Part shown: positions 26,671 to 34,306 of the stretch, piece by piece
How positions within the stretch are numbered: position 1 is the first letter of the stretch
Layout of the letters: each line of letters begins with the position of its first letter
Assembly: GCF_000308635.1 (NCBI RefSeq)
Contig: NZ_BAGD01000097.1
Coordinates: 124,001 to 188,000 of the forward strand
Direction of reading: 5' to 3'
Source of the DNA: Nocardia otitidiscaviarum NBRC 14405
Lineage (GTDB): Bacteria > Actinomycetota > Actinomycetes > Mycobacteriales > Mycobacteriaceae
Length of the DNA: 64,000 nt
The notes under the pieces: model-generated
Database searches by the model: none
Told to the model about the DNA's origin: nothing
The model's input: only the letters and a program-made list of their open reading frames with translations
Translations under genes and position numbers: made by a program

Positions 26671-27321
26671 GTGACTGACGAACATCCCGGCGGACCACCG
26701 AACCCCGCCGACGACGACCGCCCCGTCGCCCTGCCGACCCCGCCGCGCGGCAGCATGCAGCGCCAGGAACCCGGAGTCACCCAGCCGCGCCCGCCCACGG
26801 TGGCCGAGGCGCGGGCGCGCGAGAAGGCCCGGCGGCGAGCCGAGGAGCAGGCCCGGGCCGCGGCCGATGCCGAGGCGGCCAAGCAGAAGAAGCGCAAGAA
26901 GCTGCTCATCGGCGGTGTCGCCGTGGTGGGCGTGGCTGGCCTGGTCGGCGGCGGCTACCTCGCCTACAGCGCGCTCACCGGACCCGATATCACCGCCTAC
27001 TGCACCGTCATCGTCGACAAGGGCGAGACGGTCGTCGTCGGCAACAACGGCGAGACCTACACCGCCACCAGGAACAACGAGGAGATCGTGGTCCCCGACC
27101 GGTACTGCGAGGAAGCCTCCCGTTCCAGCGGCGGCAACAGCACCGGCGTCTTCATTCTCGCGGGCAACCAATACCGCTACTACTACGGCGGCACGAACAC
27201 CATCGGCAAAGCGCCGTCGGGCGGCACCACCGTGAAGCCCAAGGGTGCGGAGATCAAGACCAAGAGCGGCACCACCATTCAGCGCGGCGGGCTGGGCACC
27301 CGGATCGGCGGCGGGTCGTAA
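26671..27321 (+). CDS. Membrane-anchored protein with charged coiled coil (YjfM/YgiB-like position)
   Basis: A 216-residue protein in three parts: a Pro-rich disordered N-terminus (1-45), a charged Ala/Arg/Glu coiled coil (about 46-78, AEARAREKARRRAEEQARAA), a membrane helix (about 78-102, KKLLIGGVAVVGVAGLVGGG), and an extracytoplasmic C-terminal domain with paired cysteines (AYCTVIVD and DRYCEEAS) and a Tyr/Gly-rich end (GNQYRYYYGGTN). GTG start with GGGAG seven bases upstream. It overlaps the ATP-grasp gene by one base (TAATG). In enterobacteria the corresponding slot beside yjfC/ygiC is filled by the DUF1190 proteins YjfM/YgiB; sequence homology to them is not asserted. Confidence 0.75.
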   Translation: MTDEHPGGPPNPADDDRPVALPTPPRGSMQRQEPGVTQPRPPTVAEARAREKARRRAEEQARAAADAEAAKQKKRKKLLIGGVAVVGVAGLVGGGYLAYSALTGPDITAYCTVIVDKGETVVVGNNGETYTATRNNEEIVVPDRYCEEASRSSGGNSTGVFILAGNQYRYYYGGTNTIGKAPSGGTTVKPKGAEIKTKSGTTIQRGGLGTRIGGGS

Positions 27322-28484
27322 TGCGGCGACTGCGCGGCACCCCGCGCCCGGGCTGGAAGGACATCACCGCGGCGCAGGGGCTGGTATACGGCTCCCCGGG
27401 GCGCGACGCCAGCGGGCAGCCCCGCCCGTACTGGGACGAGTCCGTGCACTACACCTTCGACATGGACGAGATCCTGGCCCTCGAGGCGCAGGTCGAGGTG
27501 CTGCACACCATGTGCCTGCACGCCGTCGAACAGGTCGTGCTCACCGAGCGGTTCGCCGATTTCGGTCTGCCGCAGTGGAGTTGGGAACCCATCGCCAATT
27601 CCTGGAAGCGTGCCGACCCGCACGTCTACGGCCGCTTCGACCTGCGCTACGACGGTCGCGGTCCGGCGAAACTGTTGGAGTACAACGCCGATACGCCCAC
27701 CTCGCTGCTGGAGGCGGCGATCGTGCAGTGGCACTGGCTCACCGACACCCATCCCGACGACGACCAGTGGAACTCCTTGCACGAGAAGCTCGTCGAGCGC
27801 TGGGGCGAACTGCGTGACGCCCTGCCCGGCGGCGAACTGCACTTCACCTGGTCCAGCGCCGACGCCACCGGTGAGGACAATGTCACCACCGCGTACATGC
27901 AGGAGACGGCCGCCGAGGCCGGATTCGACACCATCGCACTGCCCATCGAAGAGGTCGGCTGGGACACCGAACTGGAGCGCTTCGTCGATCTGGCGGAAGC
28001 GCCCATCGGTTCCGTCTTCAAGCTCTACCCGTGGGAGTGGGTGCTCGACGACGACTTCGGGCAGCGCGTGGTGGGCTCCCTGCCGCAGACCATGTGGCTG
28101 GAACCGCTGTGGAAGACGTTGCTGTCCAACAAGGCCATTCTCGCGGTGCTGTGGGAGATGTACCCCGGACACCCGAATCTGCTGCCCACCTACCTCGACG
28201 ACCCGCACGAACTCACCGAATACATCCGCAAGCCGAAACTCGGCCGCGAGGGCGCGAATATGACCATCGTCGGCGCGGGCCTGGAAACCGCCACCGGCGG
28301 CGTCTACGGCGCGGAGGGCTTCGTGTACCAGTTGCTGGACCCGCTGCCGGAATTCGACGGTATGCGGCCGGTGCTGGGCGCCTGGATCGTCGGCGACACC
28401 TCGGCCGGCCTCGGCATCCGGGAAACCGCCGGGCTCATCACCGATGATGGGGCGGCCTTCGTACCGCACCGGATTCCGCAGTGA
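27321..28484 (+). CDS. Glutathionylspermidine synthase-family ATP-grasp ligase (YjfC/YgiC-like)
   Basis: A 387-residue ATP-grasp enzyme matching the synthetase domain of glutathionylspermidine synthase but without the amidase domain. Recognisable blocks: YGRFDLRYDGRGPAKLLEYN with ADTPTSLLEAAIVQ, the substrate-binding LEYNADTPT core; FKLYPWEWVLDD; EPLWKTLLSNKAILAVLWE; and KPKLGREGANMTI for nucleotide binding. YgiC/YjfC of E. coli have this architecture and do not make glutathionylspermidine; they likely ligate an amine or amino acid to a peptide or lipid-linked acceptor. Actinobacteria lack glutathione, which also argues against that product. It is coupled to the upstream membrane protein and followed by a DUF350 gene. 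Confidence 0.88.
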   Translation: MRRLRGTPRPGWKDITAAQGLVYGSPGRDASGQPRPYWDESVHYTFDMDEILALEAQVEVLHTMCLHAVEQVVLTERFADFGLPQWSWEPIANSWKRADPHVYGRFDLRYDGRGPAKLLEYNADTPTSLLEAAIVQWHWLTDTHPDDDQWNSLHEKLVERWGELRDALPGGELHFTWSSADATGEDNVTTAYMQETAAEAGFDTIALPIEEVGWDTELERFVDLAEAPIGSVFKLYPWEWVLDDDFGQRVVGSLPQTMWLEPLWKTLLSNKAILAVLWEMYPGHPNLLPTYLDDPHELTEYIRKPKLGREGANMTIVGAGLETATGGVYGAEGFVYQLLDPLPEFDGMRPVLGAWIVGDTSAGLGIRETAGLITDDGAAFVPHRIPQ

Positions 28485-28548
28485 CCGCACCGGTGACCGA
28501 GCCCGTCGGTGCGCAAGCTTTGACCAACCCCCTAACTGGAGGACATCG

Positions 28549-28992
28549 ATGACAGCCACACTCGCGCTGGAAGCGAGCACGCTCGGCCGTGGCGTGGGGG
28601 CCATCCTCTGCTACGCCGTACTCGGCCTGGTGCTCATGGTGCTCGGCTTCCTCGCCGTGGATCTGACCACCCCGGGCCCGCTGCGCGCCATGGTCGCCGA
28701 GGGGCGGCCCAATGCGGTGCTGGTGAGCGCCAGCGGGATGATCAGCATGGCGCTCATCGTGGTGCTGGCGATCTACGCCTCGGCGGGCAAGCTCTCCGAC
28801 GGCCTCGTCACCGCCGGCGTGTACGGCTTGGTCGGCATTGTGGCGCAGGTGGTTTCGGTACGGCTGCTGGAGTTGGCGGTCGGCATCGACATCGGTGCGA
28901 TGCTGAAGAACACCGACTACACGGCGGCCGCCTGGATAGTGGCCGCCGCCCACCTGTCGCTCGGCCTCGTGGTCGCCGTCGCGATTCTCTGA
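28549..28992 (+). CDS. DUF350 membrane protein (YjfL-like)
   Basis: A 147-residue protein with four helices (about 15-40, 58-80, 88-110, 122-147). The first helix block GRGVGAILCYAVLGLVLMVL and the later NAVLVSASGMISMALIVVLA follow the DUF350 pattern of two related two-helix units. Start supported by GGAGG six bases before the ATG. It lies 64 bases after the ATP-grasp gene. DUF350 with a GSP-synthase-family ligase and a third membrane protein reproduces the yjfL-yjfC-yjfM grouping of E. coli, proposed by comparative genomics to act at the membrane under stress. The biochemical role is unknown. A hairpin follows. Confidence 0.85.
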   Translation: MTATLALEASTLGRGVGAILCYAVLGLVLMVLGFLAVDLTTPGPLRAMVAEGRPNAVLVSASGMISMALIVVLAIYASAGKLSDGLVTAGVYGLVGIVAQVVSVRLLELAVGIDIGAMLKNTDYTAAAWIVAAAHLSLGLVVAVAIL

Positions 28993-28999
28993 TATATCC

Positions 29000-29025
29000 G
29001 CACCGGGGCGATATCGCCCTGGTGC
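29000..29025. terminator. Bidirectional hairpin after the DUF350 gene
   Basis: GCACCGGGGCG (29000-29010) pairs with CGCCCTGGTGC (29015-29025) through 11 base pairs, one of them a wobble, around an ATAT loop. It starts eight bases after the DUF350 stop and ends two bases before the stop of the convergent reductase gene, so it can serve both. Confidence 0.7.
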
Positions 29026-29026
29026 G

Positions 29027-29608
29027 CTAGCGAATCCGGCTGTACTTGAGGAACGCCACGCCGTCCTCGAACACGCGGCTGGTCAGCACCCGGAAGCGGG
29101 CCGCGTCGGGAAGCCGTGCGCTGGAACCGAACAGCGGACGGCCCCGCCCCAGCACGATCGGGTACAGCTTCAGGAAGATCTGGTCGATCTCCGGCAGCAA
29201 CGCCTGGGCGAGTTCCCCACCGCCGCACAGCCAGATGCCGAGTCCCTTCTCCCGCTTGAGCTCTCGCACCCGGCCCAGCGGATCCGCGGAGATGAGCTCC
29301 ACATCCGGGTCCGGACTCTCCGGCAGCGCACCCGACACCACGAACTGGCGCAGATGCGCGTACGGGCTCGAGGTGCCCGTCCGGACGCCGAAATCATGTG
29401 TCTTGCGGCCCATTACGACGGTGTCGAAGGTGGTGCCGGACTTGTCGATGCCCAGCGCCTCCCGCACCTTGGTCGGCAATGTCTCCGGATAGTGCGCGGC
29501 GATCGCCGAACCGTGGTCACCGCCCACGGGGAAGAAATCGACCGAGCCGTCCTCGGTGGCAATGAACCCGTCGATGGTCGACGCGACGTAGTAGGTCAGT
29601 TTGCGCAT
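29027..29608 (-). CDS. RibD C-terminal / dihydrofolate reductase-like protein
   Basis: A 193-residue protein of the DHFR/RibD reductase superfamily. Conserved features: RKLTYYVASTIDGFIATEDG at the N-terminus (the A-x-S-x-D-G-F strand), TFDTVVMGRKTHDFG (M-G-R-x-T), and LWLCGGGELAQ-type motif, here IWLCGGGELAQALLP, for NADPH binding, followed by LKLYPIVLGRGRPLFG. It should be an NADPH-dependent reductase of unknown substrate; such proteins are common in actinobacteria. The ATG at 29608 has GGAGGACGA just upstream; a longer frame exists but lacks support. Confidence 0.85.
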   Translation of the reverse strand: MRKLTYYVASTIDGFIATEDGSVDFFPVGGDHGSAIAAHYPETLPTKVREALGIDKSGTTFDTVVMGRKTHDFGVRTGTSSPYAHLRQFVVSGALPESPDPDVELISADPLGRVRELKREKGLGIWLCGGGELAQALLPEIDQIFLKLYPIVLGRGRPLFGSSARLPDAARFRVLTSRVFEDGVAFLKYSRIR

Positions 29609-29707
29609 TCGTCCTCCATGGCCGCGCAGTGCGGCCGATAGAAAAACGGTAGCGCCTGAAAGTGATCGCGGCGAGGCCGTCGGGTGGCCGGAGGGCAAGC
29701 CCCCAGT

Positions 29708-30565
29708 TCAGGGGCGGGGTCGGCGCTGGCAGCGCGGGCAGGAGAACGAGGACCGGTTCATGAACTTCTCGCGCACCATGAGCGCACCGCAGCGGCGGCA
29801 CGGTTCGTCCTCGCGGCCGTAGGCGTTGAGCGAGCGCTCGAAGTAGCCGGACTGGCCGTTGACGTTCACATAGAGCGCGTCGAAGGAGGTGCCGCCCGCG
29901 AGCAGCGCCTCGCCCATCACCGCCCGCACCTCGGTGAGCAGACCGTGCAGGGCGGGCTTGGAGAGCTTGGCGGCAATGCGCTCGCCGTGGATCCCGGCTC
30001 GCCACAGCGCCTCGTCGGCGTAGATGTTGCCGATGCCCGAGACCACGGTCTGATCGAGCAGTACCCGCTTGATCTCGGAATGTTTGCGTCGCAACACCGT
30101 CACGACCGCGTCCGGATCGAAGTGCGGGTCGACCGGATCGCGCGCGATATGCGCCACCGCGTCCGGCAGCGGCGTGCCGTCCACCTCGACGAGCGGGGCG
30201 AGCATCCAGCCGCCGAAGGTGCGTTGATCCACGAAGCGCAGCTCACTGCCGGAATCGAGGGCGGCGATGATGTGGGCGTGCTTCTCCAGGGGCGCGTCGG
30301 CGGGCTGCACCAGCATCTGCCCGCTCATGCCCAGATGCACGACCAGCGCGGTATCGGGCTCGTCGAAGGTGAGCCACAGGAATTTGCCGCGGCGCTGCGC
30401 CGCCTCGACGCGGAGGCCGGCCAGCCGCGCGGCCAGATCGTCGCCGCCGGGCACATGCCTGCGCACCGAGCGTGGATGTTTGACGGTGACGGACTCGACG
30501 ACGCGGCCCGCCACATGCTCGGCGAGGCCGCGTCGTACGACTTCGACTTCGGGAAGTTCGGGCAT
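29708..30565 (-). CDS. mutM: Formamidopyrimidine-DNA glycosylase MutM/Fpg
   Basis: Removes 8-oxoguanine and formamidopyrimidines and nicks the abasic site. The mature N-terminus after Met is PELPEVEVVRRGL, with catalytic Pro and Glu. The H2TH region includes LLDQTVVSGIGNIYADEALW, and the C-terminal zinc finger is CRRCGALMVREKFMNRSSF then CPRCQRRPRP. Length 285, normal. Its ATG overlaps the rnc stop (TGATG), as part of the rpmF-rnc-mutM transcript. Gene order is the same as Rv2925c-Rv2924c. Confidence 0.96.
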   Translation of the reverse strand: MPELPEVEVVRRGLAEHVAGRVVESVTVKHPRSVRRHVPGGDDLAARLAGLRVEAAQRRGKFLWLTFDEPDTALVVHLGMSGQMLVQPADAPLEKHAHIIAALDSGSELRFVDQRTFGGWMLAPLVEVDGTPLPDAVAHIARDPVDPHFDPDAVVTVLRRKHSEIKRVLLDQTVVSGIGNIYADEALWRAGIHGERIAAKLSKPALHGLLTEVRAVMGEALLAGGTSFDALYVNVNGQSGYFERSLNAYGREDEPCRRCGALMVREKFMNRSSFSCPRCQRRPRP

Positions 30566-31320
30566 CAGGCCCCTGGGTTCTCCACGGTCTCGGCGTGCAG
30601 CGACTGATAGGCGGCCCCGGCCGCCTTCTGCTCCGCTTCCTTCTTGGAGCGGCCCACACCCTGACCGTAGGCACGACCACCGATCACCGCCGTGGCGGTG
30701 AACTCCTTGTCGTGGTCGGGCCCGGTCGAGGTGATCTCGTAACTGGGCACGCCGATACCGCGTTCCGCGGTCAGCTCCTGCAGACTGGTCTTCCAGTCCA
30801 GCCCGGCGCCCATGCGGGGGCCGCGCTCGAGCAGGTCCGCGAACAGACGCAGCACCACGCTGCGCGCGACATCGATGCCGTGCTGCAGGTGCACCGCACC
30901 CAGCAGCGACTCCATACCGTCGGCGAGAATGCTCGGCTTGTCCCGGCCGCCGGTGAGCTCTTCGCCCTTGCCCAGCAGCAGGTGACGGCCGAGGCCGCCC
31001 TCGCCCAGCCCGCGCGCCACCTCGGCGAGCGCGTGCATATTGACCACGCTCGCGCGCAGCTTCGCCAGCTCACCCTCGGACTTGTCCGGGTGTTCCAGAT
31101 ACAGGCGTTCGGTGATGCTCAGCCCGAGCACCGAATCGCCCAGGAACTCCAGTCGCTCGTTGGTCGGCAGTCCGCCGTTCTCGTACGCGTACGAGCGATG
31201 GGTGAGCGCGAGGCGCAGCAGGTCCGGTCGCACATCGACGCCGAGCGCCTCGAGCAGGCTGGTGTGGTCGGCTGAGTCGCCTACGGCGGGTACGTCCGCC
31301 GCGTCCTTGCTGGCGGTCAC
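30565..31320 (-). CDS. rnc: Ribonuclease III
   Basis: Double-strand-specific endoribonuclease for rRNA and mRNA processing. The RNase III signature NERLEFLGDSVLGLSITE lies at about 51-68, with the second acidic metal site in SILADGMESLLGAVHL. A double-stranded RNA-binding domain follows (DWKTSLQELTAERGIGVPSY to GRSKKEAEQKAAGAAYQSL). It starts with a GTG 25 bases after rpmF and overlaps mutM by one base in TGATG. Length 251, normal for actinobacteria. Confidence 0.96.
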   Translation of the reverse strand: MTASKDAADVPAVGDSADHTSLLEALGVDVRPDLLRLALTHRSYAYENGGLPTNERLEFLGDSVLGLSITERLYLEHPDKSEGELAKLRASVVNMHALAEVARGLGEGGLGRHLLLGKGEELTGGRDKPSILADGMESLLGAVHLQHGIDVARSVVLRLFADLLERGPRMGAGLDWKTSLQELTAERGIGVPSYEITSTGPDHDKEFTATAVIGGRAYGQGVGRSKKEAEQKAAGAAYQSLHAETVENPGA

Positions 31321-31345
31321 GGTTGCGCTACCGGAGGTCCGAGAA

Positions 31346-31528
31346 TCAGACGGCAGCGGTGACCTGGCGGCCCTTGTAGGTGCCGCAGCTGGGGCACGCG
31401 ATGTGCGGCAGGGTCTTCTCGCCGCAGGCCCGGTTCGGGCAGGTGATCAGGGTCGGCGCGGTGGCCTTCCACTGGCTCCGGCGCGAGTGGGTGTTGGCAC
31501 GAGACATCCGGCGCTTCGGAACGGCCAC
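31346..31528 (-). CDS. rpmF: Ribosomal protein L32
   Basis: A 60-residue large-subunit protein beginning MAVPKRRMSRANTHSRRSQW, the usual L32 start, with a zinc-binding set of four cysteines (TCPNRACGEKTLPH then ACPSCGTYKGR). It therefore is the C+ zinc-containing type rather than the zinc-free paralogue. Three bases separate it from the DUF177 gene upstream; the DUF177-rpmF pairing is conserved across bacteria. Confidence 0.97.
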   Translation of the reverse strand: MAVPKRRMSRANTHSRRSQWKATAPTLITCPNRACGEKTLPHIACPSCGTYKGRQVTAAV

Positions 31529-31530
31529 GA

Positions 31531-32160
31531 CTACTTCTCCTCTGAATCTGAATCGGCTGACTGGTTTGCCCCGGTGCCGTCGGCACCGTTCTGCACAGCA
31601 AGGCTCGCGAGCTTGGCCCAGCGAGGGTCAAGTATCTCATGGCCGTGTTCGGAACCCGCAATCGCCATCCGTACCCCGCATTCCGGGCACAGTCCCGGGC
31701 AGTCGGGTTCGCACAGCGGCTGCAACGGCAGTTCCAGGCCGACGGCGTCGATGACCACCGGTTCCAGGTCGATCAGGTCGTCGACCAGGCGGTGGATCTC
31801 GTCTTCCTCGGTGGTCTGCTCGGTCGCGCTGTCCGGGTAGGCGAACAGCTCGGTGAGCCGCAACTCGATCTCGTCGGTGAACGGTTCGAGGCAGCGCGAG
31901 CATTCGCCCTCGATCGGCGCGGAGACCGTGCCGGTGACCAGGACGCCTTCGGATACCGCCTGCAGGGTCAGATCCAGCTCGACCTGCGCACCGGCGGGAA
32001 TGCCGACCATTTCGAGGCCGATCTTCGCGTCGGTGGTGACGGTACGGCGCACCTGCTTCATCGATCCGGGTGCACGTCCGAGACTGCGCACGTCCAGCAC
32101 GAAACCCGCGTCGGTCGCCTGACGACGGTGACGCGGATTGGAACCGGATTGGGCGGACAT
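31531..32160 (-). CDS. DUF177 / YceD-family protein
   Basis: A 209-residue protein upstream of rpmF, as YceD is in most bacteria. It has FVLDVRSLGRAPGSMKQVRR, the central EGECSRCLEPFTDEIELRL with a C-x2-C, and a second cysteine group EPDCPGLCPECGVRM, together a plausible zinc site. The C-terminus is acidic (QSADSDSEEK). YceD is linked to 23S rRNA or 50S assembly in some bacteria and plants. The start is uncertain: the ATG at 32160 (MSAQSGS) has only a weak purine run upstream, and a start 39 bases further up is open. Confidence 0.88.
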   Translation of the reverse strand: MSAQSGSNPRHRRQATDAGFVLDVRSLGRAPGSMKQVRRTVTTDAKIGLEMVGIPAGAQVELDLTLQAVSEGVLVTGTVSAPIEGECSRCLEPFTDEIELRLTELFAYPDSATEQTTEEDEIHRLVDDLIDLEPVVIDAVGLELPLQPLCEPDCPGLCPECGVRMAIAGSEHGHEILDPRWAKLASLAVQNGADGTGANQSADSDSEEK

Positions 32161-32292
32161 CACGAACTCACTCACGCTCGGTGTGGAATGGGCAACCACT
32201 CAACAATACGGGACGAGCCGGTCCGCGCCCAAATCCCATCCGGTGCCCACATCCCGGTCAGGCCCGAATCCCAGTCACGGCCCAGATCTCGT

Positions 32293-33039
32293 TCAGCGCC
32301 GGAAGTCCGCCGCGTAATCCGGGACGCTCGGTGCGGTACGCACCTGGGTGCGCCCCCTGCCGACCACGCGCAGCGCGTTGTTCAGCGTGTCCTCGAAGTC
32401 CGCGAGCTTGCCGTCGACGTATTGGTCGCATTCCTCGCGCAGGCGGTCCGCCTCCGCCTGGGCGGTGTCGATGAGCCGCGCGGATTCCGCGTGCGCGGCG
32501 CGCACCACCTCGGTCTGCGAGACCAGGCGTTCCTGTTCGGCCTTGCCGTCGGCGACCGAGCGGTCGTAGGAAGCCTGTCCGGCCGCGGTCATCCGCTCGG
32601 CCTCGACGCGGGCGCGGCCGGTGACCGCCTCGAACTCGGCCTTGCCCTCGGCCACCGTGCGTTCGGCCTCCTGCTCCGCCGAGCTGACCAGGTGGTCGGC
32701 GTGCGCGCGGGCCTCGGCGACCATGCGGTCGGCGTGCGCCTTGGCGTCGGCCAGGATGCGGTCGGCCTCCTCGCGCGCGGAGGTGACCGTGTGATCGGCC
32801 TGCTGATTGGCGGTGGTGACGGTGGTGTCGGCGGCCGTGCGGGCATCGGTGACGATCTTGTCGCGGTGATCGAGCACGTCCTGGGCGTCATCGAGTTCGC
32901 CGGGCAGGGCCTCGCGCACATCGTCGAGCAGTTCCAGTACTTCGCCTCTGGGCACGATGCAGTTGCGGGTGGGCGGAATCCCACGCGCCTCTTCGACGAT
33001 GGCGACGAGCTCGTCGAGTGCTTCGAATACCCGGTACAT
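32293..33039 (-). CDS. sepIVA: SepIVA-like DivIVA-domain coiled-coil protein
   Basis: A 248-residue protein corresponding by position and content to M. tuberculosis Rv2927c, the essential septum-associated SepIVA. The N-terminus (MYRVFEALDELVAIVEEARG) resembles the DivIVA-type membrane-targeting start; the rest is one long Ala/Glu/Arg coiled coil with repeating ADR..A.A.A.AD segments (EADRILADAKAHADRMVAEA). A short tail (RTAPSVPDYAADFRR) ends it. It should act in septum or cell-envelope growth. It heads the sepIVA-DUF177-rpmF-rnc-mutM gene order on this strand, with a 132-base gap to DUF177 in which I see no clear feature. Confidence 0.85.
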   Translation of the reverse strand: MYRVFEALDELVAIVEEARGIPPTRNCIVPRGEVLELLDDVREALPGELDDAQDVLDHRDKIVTDARTAADTTVTTANQQADHTVTSAREEADRILADAKAHADRMVAEARAHADHLVSSAEQEAERTVAEGKAEFEAVTGRARVEAERMTAAGQASYDRSVADGKAEQERLVSQTEVVRAAHAESARLIDTAQAEADRLREECDQYVDGKLADFEDTLNNALRVVGRGRTQVRTAPSVPDYAADFRR

Positions 33040-33289
33040 ACTGCTACCCCACTTCTCCTGCCGGACTCACGGCGACACTCTCCGCTTCTGGCCAGTGTGC
33101 CCCGAGGGGCGGCTGTCAACTGTGTGCGACTCCGGCGTGTCGGCCACTGTTTCCTAGCGCACAGAGTGTCTCGCAGGCCACAGATTAAAGTGGAGGAAAA
33201 CCCTCCGGTTGATGCTACATTTATCTCCGACAGCGCAGTCGTACCTGGCCCACCGGCCCCGGGTTCGGCGAGTTCGATCGGAAGAGACA

Positions 33290-33805
33290 ATGACCGTCCT
33301 GGATCTACCGCAGCGGGCCATCATCCCCGCCGGAGAAGTCCTCACCGTCTACACCGACGGCTATCTCACGCTGCGACGCGCGTGGGCGCACTGGATCGGA
33401 CAGCTCGGCTCCTTCCTGCGCGGTGAGCACGCCTTCGCCCAGTTGATCCGATTCGCCCTGGTCGGCGGTCTCAGCAATATCGGCTACCTGCTGCTGTTCG
33501 TGACCCTCTACGGCAGTGGGGCGCAACTGGCCAATCTGGCCGGGTCGGTGGTGAGCACGGCGATGGCCAACGAACTGCACCGGCGCCTCACCTTCCACGC
33601 CTCCGAACGCGTGCGCTGGCACACCGCGCAGCTCGAGGGCGGCGCGCTGGCCCTGACCGGCCTGGCCATCACCGCCGGAGCCATCGCCCTGCTCGAGTGG
33701 ACGGCGCCGCAACTGGGCGGCCCCGCCCAGGCCGCCGCGGTCCTCGGCATCACCGCCGGCGTCGGCACCCTGCGCTTCCTGACCCTGCGCCTCTGGGTGT
33801 TCTAG
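33290..33805 (+). CDS. GtrA-family membrane protein
   Basis: A 171-residue protein with four helices in the GtrA fold: FALVGGLSNIGYLLLFVTLY (helix 1 with the family start R-F-x-x-V-G), then NLAGSVVSTAMANELHRRLT with the N-x-x-H/W-x-x-x-F motif here as NELHRRLTF, and two further helices ending LRFLTLRLWVF. GtrA proteins are thought to flip polyprenyl-linked sugars for glycan modification. GGAAGAG precedes the ATG. It is divergent from sepIVA and stands alone; the partner glycosyltransferase often found beside GtrA is not here. Confidence 0.85.
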   Translation: MTVLDLPQRAIIPAGEVLTVYTDGYLTLRRAWAHWIGQLGSFLRGEHAFAQLIRFALVGGLSNIGYLLLFVTLYGSGAQLANLAGSVVSTAMANELHRRLTFHASERVRWHTAQLEGGALALTGLAITAGAIALLEWTAPQLGGPAQAAAVLGITAGVGTLRFLTLRLWVF

Positions 33806-34171
33806 CGAACCGGCTGAGCCCGCGACCCGCTGCGATGCACGTACCTCGCGCGGGCCGCGAACGTCCCGGCACTGCGTACTGATCGGTGCTACAGCCGAGT
33901 ATCCGTATGCCGCGATACCCCGGTCGCGTACACGGTCGGTGGCGGTAGCGGCAGCTTGCTCGCGGTGCGGGAAAGAACTGGTCCGGAATCGGGGGAACCT
34001 CGGCGCGGTGTGGCGCGTCCAAGGAAGGCATAGCGGTTCGGAGCCGGTGCGGGCCGCTGCGGTTCCGCATCGCGTCGGTGTGTTGCCGGTTCGGTTCAGC
34101 GCCATGGTGGTTCGGCGGTGGTGCGGTGCGGAATCAATCGGTTCAGTGCGATTCCTCGGGAGGTTCGAGCC
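33806..34171. other. 366-base stretch without a recognisable gene
   Basis: Between GtrA and the micro-ORF before the AbiEi-like gene. Short open frames exist, for example 33939-34175 on the plus strand, but their codon pattern is irregular, none has a ribosome-binding site and none looks like a known family. Composition is slightly less GC-biased at third positions than the flanks. No hairpin terminator follows the GtrA stop directly. I see no RNA gene or repeat. Confidence 0.5.
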
Positions 34172-34306
34172 ATGAAGCGTTATGTGGGAAGCCGGGTCGG
34201 GCGGCGCGGCGGTGGGGTGTCGGGAGCGCCTGCGCACCAGCGGGTTCCGGGGCGGCCTCGCGTGCACCCCGCGATCGTCCGTACTCTCCGTCGGCGTGGC
34301 GCATGA
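34172..34306 (+). CDS. Possible 44-residue basic leader protein
   Basis: An ATG at 34172 with GGGAGG eight bases upstream opens a 44-codon frame (MKRYVGSRVGRRGGG to TLRRRGA), strongly Arg- and Gly-rich. Its TGA overlaps the ATG of the following gene by four bases (ATGA). Ribosome-binding site and overlap suggest it is translated and couples translation into the next gene, which lacks its own clear ribosome-binding site. No family is recognised; it could also be a chance frame. Confidence 0.35.
   Translation: MKRYVGSRVGRRGGGVSGAPAHQRVPGRPRVHPAIVRTLRRRGA

Noticed and set aside
33939..34175. 78-codon plus-strand frame in the gap after GtrA
   Set aside because: No ribosome-binding site, irregular codon use and no recognisable family.
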